In this document: in pieces, positions 1 to 8,193 of the stretch
How the letters are laid out: each line of letters opens with the position of its first letter
Numbering within the stretch: the stretch's first letter is position 1
Source: Sphingomicrobium sp.
GTDB taxonomy: Bacteria; Pseudomonadota; Alphaproteobacteria; Sphingomonadales; Sphingomonadaceae
DNA: 18,913 nucleotides
Assembly: GCA_030146725.1 (NCBI GenBank)
Contig: JASLBJ010000054.1
Span: forward strand, 1 to 18,913
Reading direction: 5' to 3'
Program-made: the position numbers and the translations under genes
Notes under the pieces: model-generated
What the model was told of the DNA's origin: nothing
What the model saw: the letters and a program-made list of their open reading frames with translations, nothing else
Database searches by the model: none

Positions 1-1
1 C

Positions 2-1885
2 GTGTCGGCCACATCCTTTTCGCCCGGCGCCTCGCGGCCGGTGCTGCGCGGGTTCCAGGGCGAGCGGATCCGGGTGCTGACCGACGGGATCGGCTCGATC
101 GACGTGTCGAACACGTCGGCCGACCATGCGGTCACGATCGATCCGCTGACCGCCGAGCGGATCGAGGTGCTGCACGGCCCTGCGGTGCTGCTGTTCGGCG
201 GGCAGGCGATCGGCGGCGCGGTCAATGTCATCGACCGGCGAATCCCGCATGTCGTTCCCGATCACGGAGTCCATGTGGATGTCATCGGTGCGCTGGCGTC
301 GGCCGCCGACGAGCGCTCGATCGGGGCTGCCGCCGATGTCGCGCTCGGGACCGGCGGGCTCGTGCTTCATGTCGACGGCAGCGTGCGCAAGAGCGGCGAC
401 CTGCGCGCCGGAGGCTTTGTCCTCTCGCCCGAGCTTCGTGCCGAGCAGTTCGAAATTGCCGCCGAGGAACTGGAGGAGGGCCATGCGGAGGAGGCTGGGG
501 AAGCACTCGAGCTTGCCGGACAGCGCGGCCGCATTCCCAACAGCGCGGTCGAGCAGAAGACCGCGGGGGTCGGCCTGGCGCTGATCCGCGACCGCTTCAG
601 CATCGGCGCGTCGGTCAGCCTGTTCGACAGCAATTACGGGGTGCCGGCGCGGCCGGGCGCCGAGCATCACCATGAGGAAGAAGAGGGCGAAGAGGGCGAG
701 GAAGCGCACGGTGACGTGCCCGTCTCGATCGACCTGCGCCAGTGGCGTGGTGACCTGCGCGCGGAATACAGCCTCGACAGCGGCTTTCTCGACCGGGTGC
801 GGTTGCGCATCGGGGCGGCCGAATATGAACATACCGAATATGAGGGCGAGGAGGTCGGCACGGTCTTCAACTCCGAGGGGATCGAAGGTCGGCTCGAACT
901 TGTCCAGCGCGAGCGCGGCGGCTGGAGCGGGGCCAGCGGCGCGCAATATTTCCGGCGCGATTTCTCGGCGGTTGGTGCCGAAGCGTTCCTTCCCGCCAAC
1001 GAGACCGGGCAGTTCGGGCTGTTCTCCGTCCAGGAGTTCACCCTTGGCAAGCTCGGACTGGAAGCCGCCGCCCGCTTCGAGCGCAGCGAAGTGTCGTCCG
1101 ACGCGGTCGATGTCGAGCGCCGTTTCAGCGCCTTGTCGCTGGCCGGCGGCGCTTCGTACGAGCTTGCGCCGCAGACCAAGGCCGGCATCAACCTGTCGCG
1201 CACCGAGCGTGCGCCGTCGGCCGAGGAATTGCTGTCCAACGGCCCGCATATCGCCACCCAGGCATTCGAGATCGGCGATCCCGACCTGAGCAAGGAGCGC
1301 AGCCTTGGCGCCGAGGCCTATGTCAGGGTCGACCGCCGTGCGTTCAGCCTCAACCTGACCGCATTCGCCAATTGGTTCGACGATTTCATCTATGAGTCGG
1401 CGACTGGCGAGGAGCAGGACGAGTTGCCGGTGTTCCGTTATTTCCAGCGCGACGCGACCTATTACGGGCTCGAGGCCGAGGCTTCGGCGACCCTGTTTCA
1501 GGCCGGCCCGTTCCGGATCGTTGCCGACGGCGTCGGCGACTTCGTTCGAGCGACGGTCAAGGGTGCCGGTCCGGTACCGCGCATTCCGCCGCTTCGGCTG
1601 CTCGGCGGGTTCGAGGCGCAGTCGAACCGCATCGACGGCCGGGTCGAAGTGGAATGGGTCGCCGATCAGGACCGCGTCGCAGCGTTCGAGAACCGCACCG
1701 ACGGGCATACCGTGTTCAACGCCTCGGTCGCCTGGCGTCCGTGGGGCAAGAGCCGCGAGACGGCGATCACCTTGTCGGCGAACAACATTTTCGACGTCGA
1801 TGCGCGGCGGCACGCGTCGTTCACCAAGGATTATGTGCCGATGGCGGGCCGCGACATCCGCCTGAGCGCGCGCTTCAGCTTCTAG
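2..1885 (+). CDS. TonB-dependent outer-membrane receptor, ZnuD-like (5' truncated)
   Basis: The frame is open from the window edge, so the signal peptide, TonB box and early plug lie upstream; the GTG at base 2 is probably not the true start. The visible 627 residues begin inside the plug domain (LRGFQGERIRVLTDG, then IDPLTAERIEVLHGP and GGAVNVID, the usual end of the plug). A long beta-barrel follows, ending in IRLSARFSF with a terminal Phe, as outer-membrane barrels do. Two segments are unusual: an acidic stretch with His near residues 150-170, and EHHHEEEEGEEGEEAHGD near 221-238, probably an extracellular loop. Such His/acid loops occur in the ZnuD group of zinc receptors, and the next gene is a zinc-type CDF transporter, so a zinc or similar divalent metal substrate is inferred. 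The receptor family is firm; the metal is not. Any Zur site would be outside the window. Confidence 0.92.
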   Translation: MSATSFSPGASRPVLRGFQGERIRVLTDGIGSIDVSNTSADHAVTIDPLTAERIEVLHGPAVLLFGGQAIGGAVNVIDRRIPHVVPDHGVHVDVIGALASAADERSIGAAADVALGTGGLVLHVDGSVRKSGDLRAGGFVLSPELRAEQFEIAAEELEEGHAEEAGEALELAGQRGRIPNSAVEQKTAGVGLALIRDRFSIGASVSLFDSNYGVPARPGAEHHHEEEEGEEGEEAHGDVPVSIDLRQWRGDLRAEYSLDSGFLDRVRLRIGAAEYEHTEYEGEEVGTVFNSEGIEGRLELVQRERGGWSGASGAQYFRRDFSAVGAEAFLPANETGQFGLFSVQEFTLGKLGLEAAARFERSEVSSDAVDVERRFSALSLAGGASYELAPQTKAGINLSRTERAPSAEELLSNGPHIATQAFEIGDPDLSKERSLGAEAYVRVDRRAFSLNLTAFANWFDDFIYESATGEEQDELPVFRYFQRDATYYGLEAEASATLFQAGPFRIVADGVGDFVRATVKGAGPVPRIPPLRLLGGFEAQSNRIDGRVEVEWVADQDRVAAFENRTDGHTVFNASVAWRPWGKSRETAITLSANNIFDVDARRHASFTKDYVPMAGRDIRLSARFSF

Positions 1886-1900
1886 GGGGTCAGCTTCTAG
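1875..1900 (+). repeat. Short direct repeat duplicating the receptor gene end
   Basis: The 11-base string TCAGCTTCTAG, which encodes the last residues and stop of the receptor, occurs at 1875-1885 and again at 1890-1900, a 15-base offset. It looks like a small tandem slippage duplication that leaves a second TAG just downstream. Confidence 0.6.
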
Positions 1901-1956
1901 CCGGAGCCAAGTGGCGGCGGGTTTGTCTTGCCCGTCGCCGCTGGTACTGCCGATTG

Positions 1957-2901
1957 ATGGGCAGCGCGCACGCACATGGACATGATCACGGCCACTCGCA
2001 CGGGCACGCGCAGAGACATGGGCATGGGCATGGGCACGGGCCGGCGACGCATGGCCGGGCATTCGCAATCGGGATCACGCTCAACCTTGGCTTCGTCGTG
2101 GTCGAGGTGGTCTATGGCTTCATCGCGCAGTCGATGGCGCTGCTTGCGGACGCGGGACACAACATGTCCGACGTGCTCGGGCTCATTGTTGCCTGGGCCG
2201 GAGCGACCATGGCGCGGCGAAGCCCGAGCCGGCGCTTTACCTATGGGCTGAAGAAGGCATCGATCCTCGCCGCGCTGGCGAATGCGCTGCTGCTGCTTGG
2301 CGCGATCGGGGCGATCGTCGCCGAAGCGGTCCAGCGGCTGTTCGACCCGCAGCCGTCGGCGGGCGGAACGGTTGCGGCGGTGGCGTTCGTCGGCATTCTC
2401 GTCAACGGCGCGACCGCCTTGCTGTTCATGCGCGGGCGCGAGCATGACATCAACATCCGCGGCGCCTTTCTCCACATGACCGCCGATGCTTTGGTCTCGG
2501 GCGCGGTCGTCGTTGCGGGGCTGCTGATCCTGTGGACCGGGCAACAATGGGTCGATCCGGCGATGAGCCTGGCGATCGCCGCGGTGATCTTCTGGAGCAG
2601 CGTCGGCCTGCTCAAGGAGTCGGTGTGGATGTCGCTCGCCGGTGTTCCGCAAGGTATCGAACTGGACGAGGTCGAGGCGGCGCTTGGCGCGCTGCCCGGG
2701 GTCGGCGCGGTGCACGACCTCCATGTGTGGCCGCTCAGCACGACCGAGACCGCGCTCACCGCGCATCTCGTCGCACCCGGGGCGCCGAGCAGCGATGCCT
2801 TGTTGCGTGCCGCGCGCGACCTGCTTCACGACCGCTTTCACATCGAGCATTCGACGATCCAGATCGAACGCGCTCATCCGGCGGGCTGCTCGGACTGCTA
2901 G
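1957..2901 (+). CDS. Cation diffusion facilitator (CDF) zinc-type exporter, ZitB/CzcD-like
   Basis: This 314-residue protein exports Zn2+ or a related divalent ion from the cytoplasm by proton antiport. Residues 5-33 form a cytoplasmic His-rich N-terminus of alternating His-Gly pairs, typical of zinc CDFs. The transport site shows in TM2 as ADAGHNMSD (H68, D72) and in TM5 as HMTAD (H173, D177), the HD-HD arrangement of Zn-type members. Six hydrophobic segments precede a soluble C-terminal domain from about residue 230 (LPGVGAVHDLHVWPL), ending in CSDC, which could bind metal. The ATG at 1957 was chosen because the His-rich N-terminus starts there; a TTG sits immediately before it, and the frame stays open further upstream into the receptor gene without family similarity. 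The gene follows the receptor by 71 bases and precedes the PLP enzyme by 9, suggesting cotranscription. Confidence 0.93.
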   Translation: MGSAHAHGHDHGHSHGHAQRHGHGHGHGPATHGRAFAIGITLNLGFVVVEVVYGFIAQSMALLADAGHNMSDVLGLIVAWAGATMARRSPSRRFTYGLKKASILAALANALLLLGAIGAIVAEAVQRLFDPQPSAGGTVAAVAFVGILVNGATALLFMRGREHDINIRGAFLHMTADALVSGAVVVAGLLILWTGQQWVDPAMSLAIAAVIFWSSVGLLKESVWMSLAGVPQGIELDEVEAALGALPGVGAVHDLHVWPLSTTETALTAHLVAPGAPSSDALLRAARDLLHDRFHIEHSTIQIERAHPAGCSDC

Positions 2902-2910
2902 GGAGTTTTC

Positions 2911-4113
2911 ATGCACGTCACTCATCTCGAATGCTCGCTGACCGGCGAGCGCTACGACGCCGGCCAGCTTCACAATCTGTCGCGGGCGGGCAAGCCGCTG
3001 CTGGTCCGCTACGATCTCGAGGCTGCGCGGCGCACGCTGAGCGCGGACAGCCTTGCGGAACGCGAGCCGGGGATGTGGAAGTGGAGCGAGCTGCTGCCGA
3101 TGCCGCAGGGTTGCGCGCCGGTTAGTCTTGGCGAGCCGGAAACACCGATGCTGGCGCTTGCCAACACCGCCGCCGCCGCCGGTGCCTCGCGGCTGCTGGT
3201 CAAGGACGAGGGGCGGCTTCCGACCGGATCGTTCAAGGCCCGCGGGCTGGCGATGGCCGTGACCATGGCGAAGCACTTCGAGGTGACCCGGATCGCGATG
3301 CCGACCAACGGCAATGCCGGGGCTGCGCTTGGCGCCTATGCCGCGGCGGCGGGGATCGAGGCGCTGGTCATCTGCCCCGCCGAAACGCCCGAGATCAACG
3401 TCCGCGAGACTGCCGCTTACGGCGCGAAGGTCTATGTGGCCGACGGGCAGATCGACGAGTGCGGGGCGCTGGTCGGGAAGGGCGCGGCCGCCGGGCTGTG
3501 GTTCGACGGGTCGACGCTGAAGGAACCATATCGCCTCGAGGGCAAGAAGGTGATGGGGTTCGAGCTTGCCGAGCAGCTCGGCTGGACGCTGCCCGACGCG
3601 ATCTTCTATCCGACGGGTGGCGGGACGGGCCTGATCGGCATGTGGAAGGCGTTCGACGAACTGGAAGCGGTCGGTCTGATCGGTCCGGAGCGGCCGCGCA
3701 TGTATGCGGTGCAGGCGGCGGGGTGCGCGCCGATCGTCCGCGCATTCGACAACGGCGACGAGTTCGCCGAGCGGTGGGAAGGCGCAGCGACCGCGGCCAC
3801 GGGCATTCGGGTGCCCAAGGCGGTTGGGGATTTCCTGATCCTGCGTGCGGTTCGGGCAAGCGGCGGCGCCGGGATCGCGGTCGAGGAGGACGAGCTGCTG
3901 CTGGCGGTCGACGATGCTGCGCGGAATGACGGGATGCTGCTGTGTCCGGAGGGCGGCGCGGTGCTGGCGGCGTGGCGCAAGGCGCTCGGGGCGGGACTGG
4001 TCGGGCGCGACGAGACCGCGCTGCTGTTCAACTGTGCAAACGGCAACAAGTATCCGCTGCCGGACAGGGCCGGGCGGCTGGCGCTTGCCGGGGCGGACCC
4101 GGCGGCGCTGTAG
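2911..4113 (+). CDS. thrC: Threonine synthase-family PLP enzyme
   Basis: This 400-residue fold-type II PLP enzyme resembles threonine synthase, which converts O-phosphohomoserine to threonine and phosphate. The PLP lysine is K109 in TGSFKARG. TNGNAG near 132-137 and the phosphate-binding TGGGTG at 235-240 are also present. The N-terminus (HLECSLTGERYDAGQ) has the Cys-containing head seen in the plant/archaeal-type threonine synthases. An AGGGAG ribosome site lies just before the ATG. It follows the CDF gene by 9 bases, but no other threonine-pathway gene is nearby, so the placement looks like operon convenience. A paralogue acting on another hydroxy-amino-acid phosphate, or a threonine dehydratase-like role, cannot be excluded from sequence alone. 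Many proteobacteria also carry a longer, different threonine synthase, so this may not be the only copy. Confidence 0.82.
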   Translation: MHVTHLECSLTGERYDAGQLHNLSRAGKPLLVRYDLEAARRTLSADSLAEREPGMWKWSELLPMPQGCAPVSLGEPETPMLALANTAAAAGASRLLVKDEGRLPTGSFKARGLAMAVTMAKHFEVTRIAMPTNGNAGAALGAYAAAAGIEALVICPAETPEINVRETAAYGAKVYVADGQIDECGALVGKGAAAGLWFDGSTLKEPYRLEGKKVMGFELAEQLGWTLPDAIFYPTGGGTGLIGMWKAFDELEAVGLIGPERPRMYAVQAAGCAPIVRAFDNGDEFAERWEGAATAATGIRVPKAVGDFLILRAVRASGGAGIAVEEDELLLAVDDAARNDGMLLCPEGGAVLAAWRKALGAGLVGRDETALLFNCANGNKYPLPDRAGRLALAGADPAAL

Positions 4114-4146
4114 GGAGCCTAACGCCGGGCTGCTGGTTCAGCGGCC

Positions 4147-4935
4147 ATGCCCAAGCACAAGCTCAAGATCGCCAGCTACAATATCAACGGGATCAACTCG
4201 CGGCTGTCGATCCTGCTGCGCTGGCTGGGGGAGTTCCGGCCGGACATCGCCTGCGTGCAGGAGCTGAAAGCGCCGGACGCGAGCTTTCCCGAAGCGGCGC
4301 TGCGCGAGGCGGGCTACTCCGCGATCTGGCACGGGCAGAAGAGCTGGAACGGGGTCGCGATCCTCAGCCGGGTCGGTGAGCCGGTCGAGACCAGGCGGGG
4401 GCTTCCGGACGACCCTGATCCGGCGCAAAGCCGCTACCTCGAGGCGGCCGTCTGCGGGTTGCTCGTCGGCTGTCTCTATCTGCCCAACGGCAATCCCTGG
4501 CCCGGCCCCAAGTTCGAATACAAGCTGGCGTGGATGGACCGGCTTCATGCCCATGCGCAGGGACTGCTCGACAGCAAGGTGCCGGCGCTGCTGATCGGCG
4601 ACTTCAACGTCATTCCGACCGATCTCGACGTCTACAAGCCGGAGCGCTGGGCGAAGGATGCGCTTGCCTCGCCGGAAGCCAAGGCGAAGTTCACGGAGTT
4701 GGTCGCGCAGGGCTGGACCGACGCAATCCGGCATCTCCATGCCGATGAGCGGATCTACAGCTTCTGGCCTTACTGGCGGAACAGCTTCGAGCGCGACGCG
4801 GGTATTCGGATCGATCATGCGCTGCTGAGCCCGAGCCTTGCGCCCAGGCTCAAGGCTGCGGGCGTGGACCGGATGCCGCGTGGGTGGGAGAAGACCAGCG
4901 ACCATGCGCCGATGTGGGTCGAGGTCGAGGTCTGA
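4147..4935 (+). CDS. xth: Exodeoxyribonuclease III-family AP endonuclease
   Basis: This 262-residue EEP-fold nuclease matches the exonuclease III family, which cuts abasic sites and trims 3' ends in base-excision repair. Visible active-site elements are YNINGI (N12), CVQELK (E39), LYLPNG (Y111), GDFNV (D152, N154), RIDH (D223) and the terminal SDHAP (D252, H253). The length is normal for the family and all metal and catalytic positions are filled. The ATG at 4147 gives the usual MPKHKLKIASYN start; no strong ribosome site precedes it. Its stop overlaps the start of the photoproduct lyase-family gene (TGA at 4933, ATG at 4935), so the two are likely translated together, pairing two DNA-repair activities. 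Confidence 0.95.
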   Translation: MPKHKLKIASYNINGINSRLSILLRWLGEFRPDIACVQELKAPDASFPEAALREAGYSAIWHGQKSWNGVAILSRVGEPVETRRGLPDDPDPAQSRYLEAAVCGLLVGCLYLPNGNPWPGPKFEYKLAWMDRLHAHAQGLLDSKVPALLIGDFNVIPTDLDVYKPERWAKDALASPEAKAKFTELVAQGWTDAIRHLHADERIYSFWPYWRNSFERDAGIRIDHALLSPSLAPRLKAAGVDRMPRGWEKTSDHAPMWVEVEV

Positions 4936-6017
4936 TGGGTGCCGAGCCGGGGCGATTGGCGGCGCCGCGGCTGTGGCGGCCCAAGCGGGTGCTTGCGACC
5001 CGCGCGGCGCTCGAGTGGGAGCATGGCCGGGCGATCGTCGCACGGGCCGAAGTGCTCGGGATCGCGGTCGAGCGGCTTGCCTCGGACCGCCTGTCGCTCG
5101 GTCTGCCGGCCGACCAGCGCCAGGCCTATGCGCTGGCCAAGCAGACCCTTGCGGTCACGGTCGCGCCGCCGTCGAAATTGCGGTTGCAGCCGATTGCGCC
5201 ATCGGCGGACTGGCGCGTTGATTTGGCCGAAGGCTGTCCCGCGCACTGCAACTATTGCTATCTCGCAGGCTCGCTCAGTGGTGCGCCGATCACGCGCGTC
5301 TATGCCAATCTGCCGGACATCATCGGCCAAATTCCCGGGTATCTGGGCACGGGCAAGGTGACCTCGCGATCGGCTGCGCGAGCGCATGAGGGCACCACGT
5401 TCGAAGCCAGCTGCTACACCGATCCGCTGGCTATCGAGCATCTTACCGGATCGCTGTCGGCGCTGGTCCGCTGGTTCGGGCAGTGGGATGCGCCGGCTCA
5501 GCTGCGCTTCACCAGCAAGTTCGACGCGGTCGATCCCCTGCTCGATATCGAACACAACGGCCGAACGCGGATGCGTGCGTCGGTCAACCCGGCGGCCTAT
5601 GCGCGGTTCGAAGGCGGGACGAGTCCGGTGCGCAGCCGGCTGGCGGCGCTCGCGCGCATGGGTCGGGCTGGTTATCCGCTTGGCCTGACGATCGCGCCGA
5701 TCATCGCGGCAGAGGGCTGGGAGAGCGCGTACGGCGACCTGATCGACGAGGCTGGTGCGGCCTTGGCGGGCGTGGCGGCCGACCTCACCATCGAACTCAT
5801 CACCCACCGCTTCACCGAGGGCTCGAGGGCGGTGCTCCAGAGCTGGTATCCGGGCTCCGCACTGGACATGAGCAGCGCGCGGCGGACCGAGAAACGGACC
5901 AAGTTCGGCTCGATCAAGCAGGTCTATGATGCAGTGACGATGCGTCAGCTGAGAAGCTTCTTCGAGGAGAGGATCGCGCGCTTGCTGCCTACCGCGCGCA
6001 TTCTCTACTGGACGTAG
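4935..6017 (+). CDS. Spore photoproduct lyase-family radical SAM protein
   Basis: This 360-residue protein belongs to the SplB family of radical SAM enzymes, whose founding member reverses the spore photoproduct (a methylene-bridged thymine dimer) using a 5'-deoxyadenosyl radical. The [4Fe-4S] motif is CPAHCNYCYL with C101, C105 and C108 in CX3CX2C spacing. The two tyrosines of the Bacillus enzyme's radical relay have counterparts in Y107 and Y109, and its essential H-donor cysteine aligns with C160 in FEASCYTDP. RVYANLPDI and IEHLTGSL are also family-like. The start is the ATG overlapping the xth stop; the frame extends to 4884 inside xth but without family similarity. Non-sporulating alphaproteobacteria carry members of this family of unproven substrate. 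With all key residues kept, a real photoproduct or related thymine-lesion repair role is plausible. The family call is strong; the substrate is inferred. Confidence 0.9.
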   Translation: MGAEPGRLAAPRLWRPKRVLATRAALEWEHGRAIVARAEVLGIAVERLASDRLSLGLPADQRQAYALAKQTLAVTVAPPSKLRLQPIAPSADWRVDLAEGCPAHCNYCYLAGSLSGAPITRVYANLPDIIGQIPGYLGTGKVTSRSAARAHEGTTFEASCYTDPLAIEHLTGSLSALVRWFGQWDAPAQLRFTSKFDAVDPLLDIEHNGRTRMRASVNPAAYARFEGGTSPVRSRLAALARMGRAGYPLGLTIAPIIAAEGWESAYGDLIDEAGAALAGVAADLTIELITHRFTEGSRAVLQSWYPGSALDMSSARRTEKRTKFGSIKQVYDAVTMRQLRSFFEERIARLLPTARILYWT

Positions 6018-6023
6018 GCGGCT

Positions 6024-6060
6024 GCTGAACCGCGTTGCCCGGCAGGCCTGCGGCTTCAGC
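6024..6060. terminator. Possible stem-loop between convergent genes
   Basis: GCTGAACCGC at 6024-6033 can pair with GCGG (6050-6053) and TTCAGC (6055-6060) with a one-base bulge and a 16-base loop. It fills the 38-base gap between the convergent lyase-family gene and kdpE-like gene and runs into the kdpE stop. There is no T-tract on either side, so intrinsic termination is doubtful. Confidence 0.3.
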
Positions 6061-6736
6061 CACGCAGCCGGTAGCCGACTCCCGGTTCGGTGCGGAGGAT
6101 CCTGGGGTCGGACGAATCCTCCTCCAGTTTCTGGCGCAGCTGGCCGACGAGGACGCGCACCGACTGGGTTTCGGCCTTGCTTTGCGGTCCCCACACACGA
6201 TCGATGATCTGCTGGTGGGTGACGACCTGTTCCGGAGCTTCGGCGAGCAGGACCAGAAGGGCATGCTCGCGACCCGACAGCCGGATCTCGACCTCGTCGA
6301 GCACAGCCCTGCGCCGTACCTTGTCGACCTCGATCCGGCCGATCCTGATCTTGCCCGATGGTCGCTGCGGGCTGCGCCGCCGCATCGCTGCACGGATGCG
6401 CGCGAGGAGTTCCGGGGCGGAAAAGGGTTTCGCGACGAAGTCGTCGGCGCCCGCGTCGAGCGCCCGGACGCGCTCGTCTTCCATCCCGCGCGCCGACAGG
6501 ACGATGATCGGGATGTCGGTCATCTGCCGGATGCGCAGGATGAGGTCCTTGTCGTCGATATCCGGCAGTCCGAGATCGCACAGGATGAGGTCGAACGTGC
6601 CGGACGCCAGATACTCGAGCGCCTGCGACCCGCTCCAGGCAATCTTAGGGATCGCGCCGCTCGCCTGCAGCACCGGGTCGAGCACTCGGGCAATCCCGGG
6701 CTCGTCCTCGATGACCAGGATCGCCATTTCCTTCAT
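6056..6736 (-). CDS. kdpE: KdpE-like OmpR-family response regulator
   Basis: This 226-residue regulator has an N-terminal receiver domain, with acidic residues E10/D11, phosphoacceptor D54 in LILCDLGLPD, S81 and K103 in VAKPF. A C-terminal OmpR-type winged helix follows from about 125 to 225 (LSGREHALLVLLAEAPEQVV, VRVLVGQLRQKLE, RTEPGVGYRL). Both length and sequence fit KdpE, which activates the kdpFABC potassium pump genes when phosphorylated by KdpD. The chosen start reads MKEMAILVIEDE; its ATG at 6736-6734 overlaps the stop of the upstream kinase gene (TGA at 6738-6736), so expression is coupled. An in-frame ATG three codons later is possible. No kdpFABC genes occur in the window, so potassium control is inferred from similarity only. 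Confidence 0.88.
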   Translation of the reverse strand: MKEMAILVIEDEPGIARVLDPVLQASGAIPKIAWSGSQALEYLASGTFDLILCDLGLPDIDDKDLILRIRQMTDIPIIVLSARGMEDERVRALDAGADDFVAKPFSAPELLARIRAAMRRRSPQRPSGKIRIGRIEVDKVRRRAVLDEVEIRLSGREHALLVLLAEAPEQVVTHQQIIDRVWGPQSKAETQSVRVLVGQLRQKLEEDSSDPRILRTEPGVGYRLRG

Positions 6737-8193
6737 CAGCCGTGTACCGGCAGGGTGATCGACACCATCAGCCCGCTCGCCCCGTCGGAGCGGTTGGACG
6801 CAGCGATACTTCCGCCCATCGCTTCGATGAACCCGCGAGCGATCGACAGGCCGAGGCCGGTTCCGGTCGTCCGGCCGGTCTTGCGGGCGAAGTAGAATTC
6901 GGTGAACATGCCCGAGAGGTCCTGCTCGGCGAGTCCTGGTCCGTAATCGGCGATCTCCAGGGTGCAAGTCGCGCCGGCGGCGCGGCAGCTTATGTCGACG
7001 CCGCGGGACGGGTCGCCATATTTTCCCGCATTGTCGAGGATGTTGTAGATCGCCTGCTCCAAGAGTAAGCCGTCCGCCCTGATCTGGCAGTCGCCTTCGA
7101 CGCGGACGTCAGGCGTTCCGCCGCGGTGCCGCTTGAGCCGCTCCAGCGCGTCCGAGATGATTGCACGGAGTGACAAAGGGTGGCTGGCCGGCTGGATAAT
7201 GCCGGACTGGATACGAGTCAGGGTCAACAGGTTGGCAACGAACTCGTTGAGTTTCTCGCCCTCGTCGCAGATGTTCTGAAGCAAGTCCCGGCGGACCGGC
7301 TCGGTGAACTTGTCGCCATATTCGAGCAGGCTCGACGACGAGCCGATGATTGCGGCCAGCGGCGACCGGAAATCGTGCGAGATCGAGGACAGCAGCGCCT
7401 GGCGTAGCCGGCCGGTCTCCTCGGCCGCCTGAGCCCTGACCTGCTCCTCGCGAGCGTGCGAGCGCGAGAGCGACGCGGAGGCAAGTTCGCCGAGCAGCTC
7501 GACGACGCCCCTTACATCGGCGTCGGCGCCTTCGCTGTCCCACACCGCCGCGCCCGCGACGTTCGACTGAGTTGAAACGAGCTGGACAGTCCAGCGGCCC
7601 GGCACATCCAGCGGCTTGCCGGTCGGCTGCAGTCTCTCGCGCCCGATTTCAATAGCGTGGGCCGCTTCTTCGGCGCGAAGCGAGCCGCTCTGCGCCTGCA
7701 CTGCGCCGGCCGCGTCCAGTGCAATTGCGCTAGCCCCAGTGACCCGCGACAAGCTCTCGACGATCGTCGACCAGAACGACTGGTCTTGCTCATCGGTCAA
7801 TCGGCGGCTGGTCTCGAACAGCTGCTTCATGCGGTCCGCCTGCAGCCGCGAGTTGGCCGCTTCGTCGTGCATCTTGCCGGCGACGGTGCCAGTCAGCAGG
7901 GCAACGATCAGAAACACGACGAGATTGAGCATGTCCTCGACGGCGCTGGTCTGTTGATTGGTGCGGAATGCGAGGAACAGATTGTAGAAAATTACACCCA
8001 TGAAGGCCGCGGCGACCGCGGCCCGGCGGCCGCGGACGCTTGCCACGACGATCACTGCTGCAAGGAACAGCAAGGAAAGTCGCGTCACCCCGAGCGTCGA
8101 GTAGATGACCTCTGCGGCGATTGATGCTGTCAGCAGTGCAAGCAGCGCCGCAACCAGGTCGCCCAATGTTGGTACGCCAAGTGCGCCGCGCAT
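6736..8193 (-). CDS. KdpD-like sensor histidine kinase lacking the KdpD/USP N-terminal domains
   Basis: This 485-residue membrane kinase starts directly with the DUF4118 four-helix membrane domain (hydrophobic segments near 10-30, 36-52, 56-76 and 88-105). A linker or GAF-like region spans about 115-240. The HisKA phosphoacceptor is H273 in SSISHDFRSPLAA, and the ATPase domain carries NILDNAGKYG (N-box, 384-393), DYGPG (416-420) and GTGLGLSI (444-451). It matches the C-terminal half of KdpD. Full-length KdpD is near 900 residues and carries cytoplasmic KdpD and universal-stress domains before the membrane part; both are absent. The upstream 200 bases do not encode them. It overlaps the KdpE-like regulator by one base and surely forms a pair with it. 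Loss of the N-terminal domains suggests an altered input. Confidence 0.88.
   Translation of the reverse strand: MRGALGVPTLGDLVAALLALLTASIAAEVIYSTLGVTRLSLLFLAAVIVVASVRGRRAAVAAAFMGVIFYNLFLAFRTNQQTSAVEDMLNLVVFLIVALLTGTVAGKMHDEAANSRLQADRMKQLFETSRRLTDEQDQSFWSTIVESLSRVTGASAIALDAAGAVQAQSGSLRAEEAAHAIEIGRERLQPTGKPLDVPGRWTVQLVSTQSNVAGAAVWDSEGADADVRGVVELLGELASASLSRSHAREEQVRAQAAEETGRLRQALLSSISHDFRSPLAAIIGSSSSLLEYGDKFTEPVRRDLLQNICDEGEKLNEFVANLLTLTRIQSGIIQPASHPLSLRAIISDALERLKRHRGGTPDVRVEGDCQIRADGLLLEQAIYNILDNAGKYGDPSRGVDISCRAAGATCTLEIADYGPGLAEQDLSGMFTEFYFARKTGRTTGTGLGLSIARGFIEAMGGSIAASNRSDGASGLMVSITLPVHG

Noticed and set aside
1972..2042. His-codon repeats in the CDF gene as a CRISPR-like or regulatory repeat
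   Set aside because: The short CATGG/CACGG repetition is explained by the His-Gly N-terminus of a zinc-type CDF protein.
1897..3276. Long open frame on the minus strand opposite the CDF and thrC genes
   Set aside because: Translation is Arg/Pro/Gln-rich with no domain; it is the antisense of two well-supported genes in GC-rich DNA.
4815..6581. 588-codon open frame on the minus strand opposite the photoproduct lyase homologue
   Set aside because: It spans the antisense of the lyase-family gene and a wrong frame of the response regulator; low-complexity Arg-rich product without motifs.
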